Notes under the pieces: generated by a model
Databases searched by the model: none
Told to the model about the DNA's origin: nothing
The model's input: only the letters and a program-made list of their open reading frames with translations
In this document: positions 16,123 through 26,000 of the stretch, in pieces
Numbering within the stretch: the first letter of the stretch is position 1
Layout: each line of letters opens with the position of its first letter
Assembly (NCBI RefSeq): GCF_018130065.1
Contig: NZ_JAFCME010000011.1
Coordinates: 1-64,000 of the forward strand
Direction: 5' to 3'
From: Bradyrhizobium sp. AUGA SZCCT0158
GTDB taxonomy: Bacteria > Pseudomonadota > Alphaproteobacteria > Rhizobiales > Xanthobacteraceae
Length of the DNA: 64,000 nucleotides
Program-made: the position numbers and the translations under genes

Positions 16123-16953
16123 CTATTGAGCTAGCTCCTTGTTTAACTGTAGCCGCACGCTCAAGAGGTTGCGGACCAGTTTGCAAACCTGTTTGGCCTT
16201 ATGCGGCGAGGAAGCGTATTCGTTCGCGTGTGCGAGGCTGTTTCTGAGATTCCGGAAGTCTTCCAGTTGTTGCGTTAGCAGATTGGGGTCTAGACCCAGA
16301 TCTAACTGTTTGAGAATTTGGGCCTTGTCCGAAAATTGCGTGAAAAGCAGCGCATCTATGAAAGCTCCACCGGTGCGAGCAGTCGATATCTCTCGTCGGA
16401 GCTTTTCCTGTCTCTCCCGTCTAAGCATAGCCATCCAAGCTGCTTCATCCGGTAACCTTGCCTTTATGAAGTCCGCCATTGTCATCTCAAAGCCAGTGAT
16501 GAGCGCGAACAGGGCTGCGCGCACTGGCAATCGCTGTAGGTCAGATAGAGTGACTAATCCTACAATTTGCGAATCCTCGATAAGGAGACAGCAAGGGCGA
16601 CTATCTGCCTGGAGGACGTAGTCCAAAATGCTCACGTCGGAATGGATTAAGAGTTCGTCCGCTAGCGGCTGATAGAGAGACGCCACGGTCCCATCGATTC
16701 TACCACTATTGCGAACAGCGGCTGCAGGAAAAAGGCCGACAAACCCGTGGTGGCTATCGGAATTGTCTATAACTGGAATGAAGTCGAACTCACCTGAATT
16801 TGCAGCAAGAACGTCCGAGGCCAGTTCAGTTGGTCTGCAAGTTCTAAGTTGATCGCGAGATGTCGAAATCAAACTGACCGAGAGCCCCTGATGAAGCGTC
16901 CGAAATGTGTCGTCGCCTCCCGCGAACGCCGAGCTAGCCCAAACTGCTGGCAT
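16123..16953 (-). CDS. CBS-pair protein with C-terminal HEPN-like RX4H motif
   Basis: A 276-residue protein. Residues about 30-80 and 95-145 read as two CBS-type repeats (LLIEDSQIVGLVTLSDLQ is the clearest), which usually bind adenine nucleotides. A helical region follows, and the C terminus carries FRNLRNSLAHANEY, with R237-N-S-L-A-H242 matching the RX4-6H catalytic motif of HEPN ribonucleases. The start at 16953 is fixed by a near-perfect AGGAGGTG ribosome-binding site, so the 10-residue upstream extension is rejected. It is monocistronic, between nuclease and restriction genes. A nucleotide-controlled RNase defence protein is plausible but unproven. Confidence 0.7.
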   Translation of the reverse strand: MPAVWASSAFAGGDDTFRTLHQGLSVSLISTSRDQLRTCRPTELASDVLAANSGEFDFIPVIDNSDSHHGFVGLFPAAAVRNSGRIDGTVASLYQPLADELLIHSDVSILDYVLQADSRPCCLLIEDSQIVGLVTLSDLQRLPVRAALFALITGFEMTMADFIKARLPDEAAWMAMLRRERQEKLRREISTARTGGAFIDALLFTQFSDKAQILKQLDLGLDPNLLTQQLEDFRNLRNSLAHANEYASSPHKAKQVCKLVRNLLSVRLQLNKELAQ

Positions 16954-17188
16954 TCGACACCTCCTGTACTGTTTGGATCCCAATTATGCCCGGTCTTTTG
17001 ATAATCGTCGCTTTGTACTGTATCGGGTAAGACGCTTTCTTGTTGCCCGATAGCTAGGCAACGTAACGACGCATTGGACCGGGACGCTCACCTAGTGTGT
17101 TGATGGGGTGAGGATTGAGAACAGAGTGAGAACGTGTTACTGTAATGCAGACTGCTCTTCGATTCGTTGTGGTTAGGACTGACTGGAA

Positions 17189-18361
17189 GTGAAGGTAGCG
17201 GGGCTATTCGCCGGTGTTGGGGGATTGGAGCGTGGCCTTGCCGCAGTGGGGCATGAGTCAATTCTTCTTTGCGAAATTTGGGAGCCGGCTCGGGCCGTTC
17301 TGGCAGACCGGCTGCCTGACGTTCCATGCAAACGGGACGTTAGAGAACTCAAAGCGCTCCCTAGCGAAGTTGAACTGATAGCAGCGGGATTTCCATGCCA
17401 GGATCTGAGCCAGGCGGGCCAAACGCTGGGTATCGGGGGTTCTCGGTCGGGCCTAGTCGGTGAAATCTTCCGCCTTCTCGATCGCCGGCGTGTGCCTTGG
17501 GTCGTACTGGAGAACGTCTCATTCATGTTGCAGCTGGATAAGGGAAGCGGCATGCGGGCCCTTGTCGAAGCGTTTGAGGAGCGCAACTACCGCTGGGCAT
17601 ATCGCGTCGTGAATAGTCTCTCTTTTTTGCCGCAACGGCGGGCGCGGGTGCTTTTTGTCGCGACCACGACCGATATCGATCCAGCTTCGATAGTTCTAAC
17701 TGACGAAGCTGAGCCACGTTTGGTTCCAACCAATCTCGATTTGCACGCTCATGGATTCTATTGGACCGAAGGAGTACGTGGCCTCGGCTGGGCCGTTGAT
17801 TCGGTTCCCACATTGAAGAACGGCTCGACCGTGGGTATTGCTTCTCCCCCCGCGATCTTGCTGCCATCTGGCGAAGTGATTACGCCCGACATTCGGGATG
17901 CAGAACGTCTTCAAGGTTTTCCGGAGAATTGGACCCGTCCGGCAGAACGGGTTGGTCGTGCGTCGCTGCGCTGGTCGCTTGTCGGAAATGCAGTCACAGT
18001 TCCAGTTGCGACATGGTTGGGCAGACGCTTAAATCGGCCAGTCAAATATGAGGTCAGCCGAGATCTTGAACTTCCTGCGAACGGGAGGTGGCCCACGGCG
18101 GCGCGTTATGATGGTAATCGCCGATGTGCGGTTCGCATCAATTGCTATCCAAAATGGGGAACGCGACCAGCCTTGACGCAGTTCCTCCGCTACGCCGGAA
18201 AGCCCCTTTCGGCCCGTGCGACACGTGGATTCCTTTCGAGGACCGAGCGGGCAAAGCTTCGCTTTGCGGACGGCTTCCAAGATAGACTTCGCGAACATCT
18301 TCTCCGCATGGAAGCGCTTGAGAATGCGAAGCACTCGAAATTCGCCATTGCCGCTGAATGA
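17189..18361 (+). CDS. DNA (cytosine-5)-methyltransferase
   Basis: A 390-residue m5C methylase. Motif I is VAGLFAGVGGLERG at residues 3-16, motif IV GFPCQDLSQAG (catalytic Cys), motif VI ENV, motif VIII QRRARV, and motif X SLVGNAVTVPVATW. It should protect a specific site by methylating cytosine. The start is GTG at 17189, just before motif I. It is followed by an overlapping vsr gene and a convergent probable restriction enzyme, a complete type II set. It could also be viewed as a 5mC partner for the neighbouring DISARM locus, but class-1 DISARM does not normally use one. Confidence 0.93.
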   Translation: MKVAGLFAGVGGLERGLAAVGHESILLCEIWEPARAVLADRLPDVPCKRDVRELKALPSEVELIAAGFPCQDLSQAGQTLGIGGSRSGLVGEIFRLLDRRRVPWVVLENVSFMLQLDKGSGMRALVEAFEERNYRWAYRVVNSLSFLPQRRARVLFVATTTDIDPASIVLTDEAEPRLVPTNLDLHAHGFYWTEGVRGLGWAVDSVPTLKNGSTVGIASPPAILLPSGEVITPDIRDAERLQGFPENWTRPAERVGRASLRWSLVGNAVTVPVATWLGRRLNRPVKYEVSRDLELPANGRWPTAARYDGNRRCAVRINCYPKWGTRPALTQFLRYAGKPLSARATRGFLSRTERAKLRFADGFQDRLREHLLRMEALENAKHSKFAIAAE

Positions 18362-18776
18362 AGGCGGCAGCCCAGATCCCAGAACCTCCGCGCGAATGGC
18401 GCGGATTAGGCAGAAGGGAACAAAAATCGAAACAATTGTTGCGGCCGCATTGCGCGATGTGGGTGCCTACTACCGCAAGAACGTAAAGACGCTTCCCGGA
18501 AGTCCCGATTTCGCGAATCGCTCTAAGCGGTGGGCCATTTTTGTAAACGGGTGTTTCTGGCATCATCACCAAGGATGTTCGAGGGCGACGGTTCCAAAAT
18601 CAAACCGCAAATTTTGGACCGCCAAGTTTCGTGATAATCAACGGAGAGACGCCCGGTGCGCAATGCGGCTCCGCCGCGAGGGTTATCGCGTCATCATCAT
18701 TTGGGAATGTCAGCAGGACCAAATCCGAGACAAACTAGCTAAGGTCCTTGAACCGCGTAGCGTAGATGCCAGATAG
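18324..18776 (+). CDS. vsr: Very short patch repair endonuclease (Vsr)
   Basis: A 150-residue Vsr homologue that nicks T:G mismatches created by deamination of 5-methylcytosine. The motif order matches the E. coli enzyme: LPGSPDF (catalytic Asp), then FVNGCFWHHHQGC with the zinc Cys/His set, and VIIIWEC near the end. The gene overlaps the end of the methylase. The start is uncertain: ATG 18324 gives normal length, ATG 18396 would remove conserved N-terminal residues, and TTG 18348 is also possible. Confidence 0.88.
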   Translation: MRSTRNSPLPLNEGGSPDPRTSARMARIRQKGTKIETIVAAALRDVGAYYRKNVKTLPGSPDFANRSKRWAIFVNGCFWHHHQGCSRATVPKSNRKFWTAKFRDNQRRDARCAMRLRREGYRVIIIWECQQDQIRDKLAKVLEPRSVDAR

Positions 18777-19577
18777 CCGAGCGATCATATTCTTATAGTT
18801 GTAGATGTCGCCATTCGGTGGCGAAGGAATGCCAGTCGCCAGCTTAGGGGGCGATCCATCGTTCGCCATGTCTATTACCAGGATGGAAATCGCATCATAT
18901 CCAACGTCGCCCACCTTTGAACGACGCGGTAGTTGTTTGATCTTATCGATTGCTAGCTGAGCATCCCGTGGCTGCCGGTGTCGGCTCCACTCCGGGTCAG
19001 CTGATCGGTTCTTCTTGTTCAAATCCGGACTGAGATAGGTATCCGCGAGATTCACCATGGTGAACGCGACGGCAATTGCCTGCTCGCTTGCTCCGTGCAC
19101 CGTTAGATGAGACGAGTTCAACTCGTCATATAGGCGGGGAAGGGCGCGCTGATGTGCCGTCATGCACGCTTTGGCTTCAAGCGCCATCAGCACTGAGCCT
19201 ACCGGTGCGCGGACGAGCTTCGGAAGCCCATCCAATGCCGTCTGCTCCTTCTCTGTCAGCTCAATATCGTAATCTGCCGCAATGCTCGCCAAAGTCTCAG
19301 TTGTTGTGGGCCCGCCGGGCATGCACAGCACGAGATCCAGGTTCTTCTTTCGATCGTGGACAAAATCTCGCATTTCGTGATTGATGCCGAAGCAAACGAC
19401 ACCGGCCTCGACATGGCGACGCAGGAGCGGAGTTGTTACCATCAAATCGAAAATCACGCCCCAGCACGCAATCTTCGAGTGGTGATCACTCCTCGAATGA
19501 TATTGCCACATGTTATGATAGCGATCGCGGATACTGACCTTCGATAACGTCCGAACGAGTATTGCAGGCCCATTCAT
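18735..19577 (-). CDS. Probable type II restriction endonuclease, PD-(D/E)xK fold
   Basis: A 280-residue protein with no close family recognised. It contains NLDLVLCMPGG (about 79-89) and later VLMALEAKACMT (about 128-139), the spacing and residues (Asp ... Glu-x-Lys) of a PD-(D/E)xK nuclease core. It is convergent with vsr and overlaps its last 42 bp, and lies within a methylase-vsr cassette, so it is the best candidate for the cognate restriction enzyme. The ATG at 19577 follows a GAGG ribosome-binding site. The nuclease call is inference from motif plus context. Confidence 0.65.
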   Translation of the reverse strand: MNGPAILVRTLSKVSIRDRYHNMWQYHSRSDHHSKIACWGVIFDLMVTTPLLRRHVEAGVVCFGINHEMRDFVHDRKKNLDLVLCMPGGPTTTETLASIAADYDIELTEKEQTALDGLPKLVRAPVGSVLMALEAKACMTAHQRALPRLYDELNSSHLTVHGASEQAIAVAFTMVNLADTYLSPDLNKKNRSADPEWSRHRQPRDAQLAIDKIKQLPRRSKVGDVGYDAISILVIDMANDGSPPKLATGIPSPPNGDIYNYKNMIARLSGIYATRFKDLS

Positions 19578-19814
19578 CCGTGCCTCGGAATTTTCCAGTT
19601 CACCCTTCCTCTTATCTGATTCGGCCAGGCGACCCGTTGCGGGTCAGTTCTTCCTTGGGCGACCGGTCCATCCCGCCTGGCGGCACCCGCGCCCGCAATA
19701 GCGGTGCGCGTCCGGCATACGGGCCGGTCAAGACTGGGGAACTGATGGTACCGGGTTGCGTAGAGCGCCACGTCTCGCATAATGAGGCAGACCGGGGAGC
19801 GAAAAAAGGGAATA

Positions 19815-22800
19815 ATGAGCATCCAGCAGGGAGACTTCGTCGAGGCGAGGGGCCGTCAATGGCTCGTGGAGGCGGTCGACCATCCGGATTCCGATCTTCG
19901 CACGGTGCGGCTCTCGTCCATATCTGACGACGCCCAAGGCGAGCAGATCGAGGTGCTGTGGGACGCCGAAATCGGCACCTCCGTATTGCCGGTCAATTCA
20001 TGGGACAACGTAGGTCGCGGCGCGCCCGACGATCCGCAGGTTCTCGCCGCCCACCTGCGCGCGATCCGCTGGAAGTCGGCAACCGCGGCCGATCGCGATC
20101 TGCTGCAGGCGCCATTCCGCGCCGGCATCCGGCTTGATGCCTATCAGCTCTTGCCGCTGCGCAAGGCGCTGCGGCTTCCGCGGGTGAATCTCCTGATCGC
20201 CGACGACGTCGGCCTTGGCAAGACGGTCGAGGCCGGTCTCGTCGTGCGCGAGCTGCTGCTGCGCCGGCGCATCGATTTCATCGTCATTGCGGCGCCGCCG
20301 GCGATGACGATCCAGTGGAAAGACGAGCTTGAGAGCAAGTTCGGTCTGAGCTTCGACATCATCGATCGCGAACGCATCGGCGAGCTGCGCCGCCTGCGCG
20401 GCTTCTCGGTCAACCCATGGGCGACTGGTTCGCGTTTCATCATCTCCCACAGCCTCCTGACCGAGGAGAACTACATCGCAGGCCTGCGTGATCTGCTCGG
20501 CGAATTCCGCTCGCGCGCGCTGTTTATCCTTGATGAAGCGCATCATGCAGCCCCCTCGGGTGGGGGGCGCTATGCGATTGCAAGCCAGATCACCCGTGCG
20601 GTGCGCGATCTGAGTCAGCGTTTCGAGCACCGCCTGTTCCTCACTGCGACACCGCACAATGGGCATTCGAACAGTTTTGCTGCGTTGCTGGAGATGCTCG
20701 ATCCGCAAAGGTTTACTCGCGGCGATTCCAAGGCCTTGAAAATTGGCCCGCGCGACCTCGATCCGGTGATGGTGCGCCGCCTCAAGGTCGATCTGCGCCG
20801 TCTCGGAGAGGCATTCCCCGAGCGCAAGATCGAGGCAATTCCCATTGTGGGACTGCCAGCGGATGCACCGGAATTGGACCTTTGGCGGAAACTCGCCGCC
20901 TACGGCGAACTCCGCGACATCCGGCTCGCGAAACTGCCGCCACAGAAAAAAGCGCTGGCAAAACTCACCTTCGTCGGCTTGCAGCAGCGTCTGTTGTCAT
21001 CGATTTCCGCGTTCGAACGCACGCTGAAGGCGCATCGCAAGACCCTGCATCGCCTGCTCGATGGTGAGCAGTCCCAAGTCGTCGAGGAGGCGGCCCACTC
21101 TTTCGTGGACGGCAGCACCACGGGCAAGGTCGAGGGTCTCGAGCTCGATGACGAGGAGCAGGAGACCGGTCTCGATGCGGATGAGGACGCCGCGACCGAA
21201 GCGGCGTCGATTGTTGGTGCCTCCGGCGCAATGGCGCCCGATCTGACTAAGGAAGTCGCCGCAGTCGACGAGATGCTGACGATCGCCGCGCGTGCCGCAC
21301 CCAAGCCGGACGCGCGGGCGCAATGGCTCGCGCAGTGGATCAAATCCAATTGTTTCTCGGGCAAGGCGTGGAACAGCCGCCGGCTGATCATCTTCACCGA
21401 GTGGGAAGACACTCGCCGCTGGCTTGAGAAACGTCTGCGGGAAGTGATCGAGGGCACCGATCACGCCGACGACCGCATCGCCATATTCACGGGAGCAACT
21501 GGGCAGGACCGTCGCGAAGAGGTGAAGGCCGCCTTCAATGCCGATCCCGCAAAGGAGCCCGTGCGCATTCTGATCTGCACCGATGCGGCGCGCGAAGGCA
21601 TCAATTTGCAGACCCGTTGCCATGATCTGGTCCACTTCGATCTGCCTTGGAATCCCTCCCGTCTGGAACAGCGTAACGGCCGTATCGATCGCAAGCTGCA
21701 ACCGGCGAAGCAGGTGTTCTGCCGCTACTTCCGCTACGAGCAACGCGAGGCCGATATCGTGCTGGAAGCGCTGGTGCGCAAGACCGAGGTGATTCAAAAC
21801 CAGCTCGGCTCCGCGGGGCAAGTGATCGAGAAGCGGATCAAGGAGCGGATGGCGGCCGTGGGCATTGATCGCGGCGAGGCGAAGGCACTTGCGAAGGCGA
21901 TCGAGGAGGAGACCGACGCCGAGAGCTTCGCCCGTGCGCGCGCCGAGATGGATGACGAAGAAAAGGCGCGGTACGAGCGCGTCGTCAGGGAGCAGCAGGA
22001 TCTGCAGAAGGCGCTCGAGAATTCGCGTGAGCGCGTCGGCGTCGACCCGCATGATCTGCAGCGTGTGATCGGCGCCGCGCTGTCGCACGTCGACCTGTTG
22101 CTGGACAAGGCGCGCGGCGAGACGATCGGCAACGTCGCGACATTCGCGATCGATCCCACGGACAAGGCATTCGCGAAGGACGCGGGCTGGCAGGATACGT
22201 TCGACGACCTCCGCCTGCGCCGGCGCAAGCGCGGCGAAAGCCTCAACGAATGGCGCAAGCGCGCGCCCGTCCGCCCCATCGCCTTCGAATCGCCGCGCCT
22301 CCCGGACGGCCGCGACGTGCCGGAGATCGTACAGGTGCACCTCGAGCATCGGCTCGTGCGCCGGCTCATGTCCCGCTTTCTGTCGCAGGGGTTTCAGTCC
22401 GGCCTCTCTCGCGTTACCGTAATCGCAGGGCCGGGCGCGCAGCCGCGGCTTGTGCTGATGGGGCGCCTTGCGGTGTACGGCGCAGGCGCCGCTCGGCTGC
22501 ATGAAGAGATCATCCCGGTCGCCGCGATCTGGATCGAGGCGGACCGCGGGAAGAAGCCGCTTAAAGCCCTTGGTGAAAGCGGCGAGGAGCGGACGCTCAA
22601 TCAGCTCGAGCACGCGCTGCGTGACGCACGTCGCGCGCCTCCCATGGCGGCCGCCCGCGTCGAGGCACTGATCGAGAAGGATATCGCCGACCTCGTGCCC
22701 GTGCTGAAGACGATCGCTGACGAGCGGCTCGCGAAGGTGAAAATCGATCTCGTGAAGCGTGGTGAGGCGGAGGCGAAATCGCTTGCCGAGTTGCTGGAGC

Positions 22801-23042
22801 AACAGCGGCGGCGCATCGCAAAGGCTAACGACGAATACGATCCGAACCAGTATCTTTTACCCGGCGTTGGCGACGAGGAGCGGCGCGAGCGCGAGGCGGA
22901 CCGGCGTCACTGGCAGGGCCGCCTGGTGCGGCTGGAGAAGGAAATCCGCGACGAGCCCGCGCGAATCCGCAGCTCCTATGACGTCTCGGCACATCGACTT
23001 GAGCCAGTCGGGCTCGTTTATCTCTGGCCCGCGACAGGCTGA
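19815..23042 (+). CDS. drmD: DISARM SNF2-like helicase DrmD
   Basis: A 1,075-residue SNF2-superfamily ATPase. Walker A is DDVGLGKTVEAG (about residues 130), Walker B DEAHH (about 240), motif III TATPHN, and the C-terminal helicase motif VI EQRNGRIDR (about 618). A long charged helical tail follows. In class-1 DISARM phage defence, drmD is the first gene, followed by the adenine methylase, exactly as here. The ATG at 19815 has an AAAGGG ribosome-binding site. Its stop overlaps the next start (TGATG at 23040), so the two are translationally coupled. The identity is firm at family level; the DISARM assignment also rests on context. Confidence 0.85.
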   Translation: MSIQQGDFVEARGRQWLVEAVDHPDSDLRTVRLSSISDDAQGEQIEVLWDAEIGTSVLPVNSWDNVGRGAPDDPQVLAAHLRAIRWKSATAADRDLLQAPFRAGIRLDAYQLLPLRKALRLPRVNLLIADDVGLGKTVEAGLVVRELLLRRRIDFIVIAAPPAMTIQWKDELESKFGLSFDIIDRERIGELRRLRGFSVNPWATGSRFIISHSLLTEENYIAGLRDLLGEFRSRALFILDEAHHAAPSGGGRYAIASQITRAVRDLSQRFEHRLFLTATPHNGHSNSFAALLEMLDPQRFTRGDSKALKIGPRDLDPVMVRRLKVDLRRLGEAFPERKIEAIPIVGLPADAPELDLWRKLAAYGELRDIRLAKLPPQKKALAKLTFVGLQQRLLSSISAFERTLKAHRKTLHRLLDGEQSQVVEEAAHSFVDGSTTGKVEGLELDDEEQETGLDADEDAATEAASIVGASGAMAPDLTKEVAAVDEMLTIAARAAPKPDARAQWLAQWIKSNCFSGKAWNSRRLIIFTEWEDTRRWLEKRLREVIEGTDHADDRIAIFTGATGQDRREEVKAAFNADPAKEPVRILICTDAAREGINLQTRCHDLVHFDLPWNPSRLEQRNGRIDRKLQPAKQVFCRYFRYEQREADIVLEALVRKTEVIQNQLGSAGQVIEKRIKERMAAVGIDRGEAKALAKAIEEETDAESFARARAEMDDEEKARYERVVREQQDLQKALENSRERVGVDPHDLQRVIGAALSHVDLLLDKARGETIGNVATFAIDPTDKAFAKDAGWQDTFDDLRLRRRKRGESLNEWRKRAPVRPIAFESPRLPDGRDVPEIVQVHLEHRLVRRLMSRFLSQGFQSGLSRVTVIAGPGAQPRLVLMGRLAVYGAGAARLHEEIIPVAAIWIEADRGKKPLKALGESGEERTLNQLEHALRDARRAPPMAAARVEALIEKDIADLVPVLKTIADERLAKVKIDLVKRGEAEAKSLAELLEQQRRRIAKANDEYDPNQYLLPGVGDEERREREADRRHWQGRLVRLEKEIRDEPARIRSSYDVSAHRLEPVGLVYLWPATG

Positions 23043-26000
23043 TGGCGATGGCTCAGGAGATCAGGCGCGATCCCGATTTGGAATGGCTGGACCACGTCCG
23101 GCCGGTCGGGCTTGTCGTCGCACCGGTGCTGCTCAAGGAGCTCGGCCTGCCGCCGGTGCGTCAGACCCAGCTCGACAGCGCCGTGGTGGCCGCGCACATC
23201 GGCGACGATGACGGCAGGCCGGCGCTGGCCGATGCGTGGGGGTTCGTCCGCGACGTCCTCGGCTGGGAAGCCGCACATGTTGCCGGCAGTCCGGATGGCC
23301 CGCCGTTGCCGGACGTGCAGGTCGCGCTGCCCGAGCATACGACTACCCTCAGCCCTACCTGGGCGGTGAAGGAGCTGGGCGAGACCAAGCAGCCTTGGCA
23401 GCTCCTCGTGCGCATCGAGCAGACGGGCATTGATCCCGATGCACGCGCGACGCACGGTGGCTGGGAAGCGACTGCCCACCAGCGATTCGAGCGCCTGCTG
23501 CGCGAAACCGGCGTCCACGCCGGCGTTCTGATCTCGGAGCGGAGCGAGCACAAGGACGGCGAAGATCGTTTCCGTCCAGAGCTGCGCCTCGTCTATGCGC
23601 CGAAGGGCGAAACGTCGGGGTATCTCGCGTTCCCGTTGCGCGACCTGCGCACCGTTGCCGGGCGGCCGATGCTCGGCGGCCTCAAGCTGCTGCTCGATTC
23701 CACCCGTTTGTTTGCTGACGCAAGCGACCGCCGTCTTCCGGCGCTGCTGGAAAAGAGCCGAGAGGCGCAGGCTGCTGTTTCCACCACGCTGGCCGAGCAG
23801 GTTCTCGGCGCGCTGCACGAGCTGCTGCGCGGGCTCGACGCTGCGGCGCCCGATCTCGTTCGCGATCTGGCGGGCGAGCGACCCGCGCATCTTTATGAAG
23901 GCCTCCTGACAGTGATGATGCGGCTCGTCTTCATCCTCTATGCCGAGGATCGCGACCTGCTTCCGTCCCGGACCGACGGCCGCGCGCGCGAGCTCTACGA
24001 GACCGGTTATTCGCTGCGCGGTCTCTATGACCGCCTCACCCACGACACCGCGCTCAATCCGGACACCATGGACGAACGCCGTGGCGCTTGGGGCCAGTTG
24101 CTCGCGCTATTCCGCCTGATTCACGAAGGACATTCGAGCCATTTCGTGCGGGCACGGGGCGGCAAGCTATTCGACCCTGATCAGTTTTCATTCCTCGAGG
24201 GACGCAAGGTTGATGAAGATGCATCATGCGTGCTGCCTGTTTCCGACGGCTGCGTTCTGCGCATTCTCGAAGGTCTGATGACTCTCGCCGCGAAAGGGGG
24301 CGCGCGCGAGCGATTGTCCTACCGTACCCTCGATGTCGAACAAATCGGCTCGGTTTATGAGACGGTGATGGGCTTTCGCGCCGAGCGGACCGAGGGTCCA
24401 AGCCTCGCGATCAAGGCCGGCAAAAACAACCGCACCCCCGTCTTCGTCGATCTCAAGGCGTTGCTTGCGGCCAAGGGCAAGAATCGTATCAAGCATCTGA
24501 AGGAGGAAGCGGATCGCGCACAGTTGTCCGCTGGCGTGACGAATGCAGTTCAGGCTGCCAAAACGGCCGCCGAACTTGCCGCCGCGCTCGATGGGATCGT
24601 CGACGAACGGGGCTCGCCCAGGAAGCATCCGATTGCGGCGGGAACACCGATCCTGCAGCCGACCGACGAGCGCCGCCGCACCGGCAGCCACTACACGCCG
24701 CGCACGCTTACCGCGCCTATCGTCGAACACGCGCTTGCGCCGGCATTCGAGCGACTAGGGCCGGCCGCGACGCCCGAACAGATTCTCGACCTGAAAGTCT
24801 GCGACCCCGCCATGGGCTCCGGCGCGTTCCTAGTCGAGGCCTGTCGCGCGCTGGCTGCACGACTTGTGCAGGCGTGGGCACGCCATCCAGAACAGAAGCC
24901 GAAGAACATTCCGCCGGACGAGGACGAAGAGCTGCATGCAAAGCGCCTTGTGGCGCAGCGCTGCCTCTACGGCGTGGACAAGAATCCCCTCGCCACGGAT
25001 CTTGCAAAGCTGTCGCTGTGGCTTGCGACGCTCGCGCGCGACCACGAGTTCACCTTTATAGACCACGCGCTCAAATCGGGCGACAGCCTTGTAGGTCTCT
25101 CGCAGGCGCAGATCGCGGCGGCACATTGGGATACGTCGAAGCCAAGCCTGCCGCTGTTCCGCAAGCTCGTAAAGGATCGAATCGATGAAGCTATGAAGGG
25201 CCGCGCGGAAATCCAGGTGGCACCTGACGATACTGCGCGTGCCATCCAGGAGGCCCGGCATCGCTCGCTGGAAGGGCGCCTGAAGGAAATTCGCTTGATG
25301 GGCGATGCAGTGATCGCGGCGTTCTTCTCCGAGGACAAGCCGAAGGCCCGCGAGAAGAAGCGCGCCGAGGTCGAGAGCTGGTTGGCCGGATCGCCAGTAG
25401 CGTGGAACAAACTCACCGCGATTGCCGCGACGCTAAAGCAAGGCGAGTATTCGCTTACGCCCTTTCATTGGGGAATCGAGTTTCCGGAGATCTTTGCAAG
25501 GATAGATGCTGGCTTCGACGCAATTGTTGGAAATCCACCGTTTCTTGGTGGCAAATCCATTTCGACAAACTTCGGGAATTCATTCGGACTTTGGTTGGAA
25601 GCGCAACACCCCCAAGGTAGTCGTAGCGCAGATATTGTTGCGCATTTTTTCCGCCAAGCATTTGATTTGGTCAATAAGAACGGCGCGTTTGGGCTGATCG
25701 CTACCAAGACAATCCGTCAAGGCGACACCCGGGAAACGGGTTTGGCAGCAATCGTTGCGCAGGGCGGCATAATTCGGCGAGCTGTGAGGCGCTTGAAATG
25801 GCCAGGTGAGGCATCGGTCATTGTTTGCGTGGTTCATATCGCCAAAGTTGGCCTCTCGCGTCCCTTACTGGATGGGCGACCTGTCCGTCGCATCTCGGCT
25901 TATCTCGTCGACGGGGACTTCGACCTTTCGCCACAGCGGCTCGCTTCCAATGTTCGAAAGTCATTTGTTGGCTCATTCTTGCTTGGCATGGGATTTACCT

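Noticed and set aside
20997..22802. 601-residue minus-strand open frame opposite drmD
   Set aside because: It is a shadow frame of a GC-rich gene; the opposite frame has all helicase motifs.
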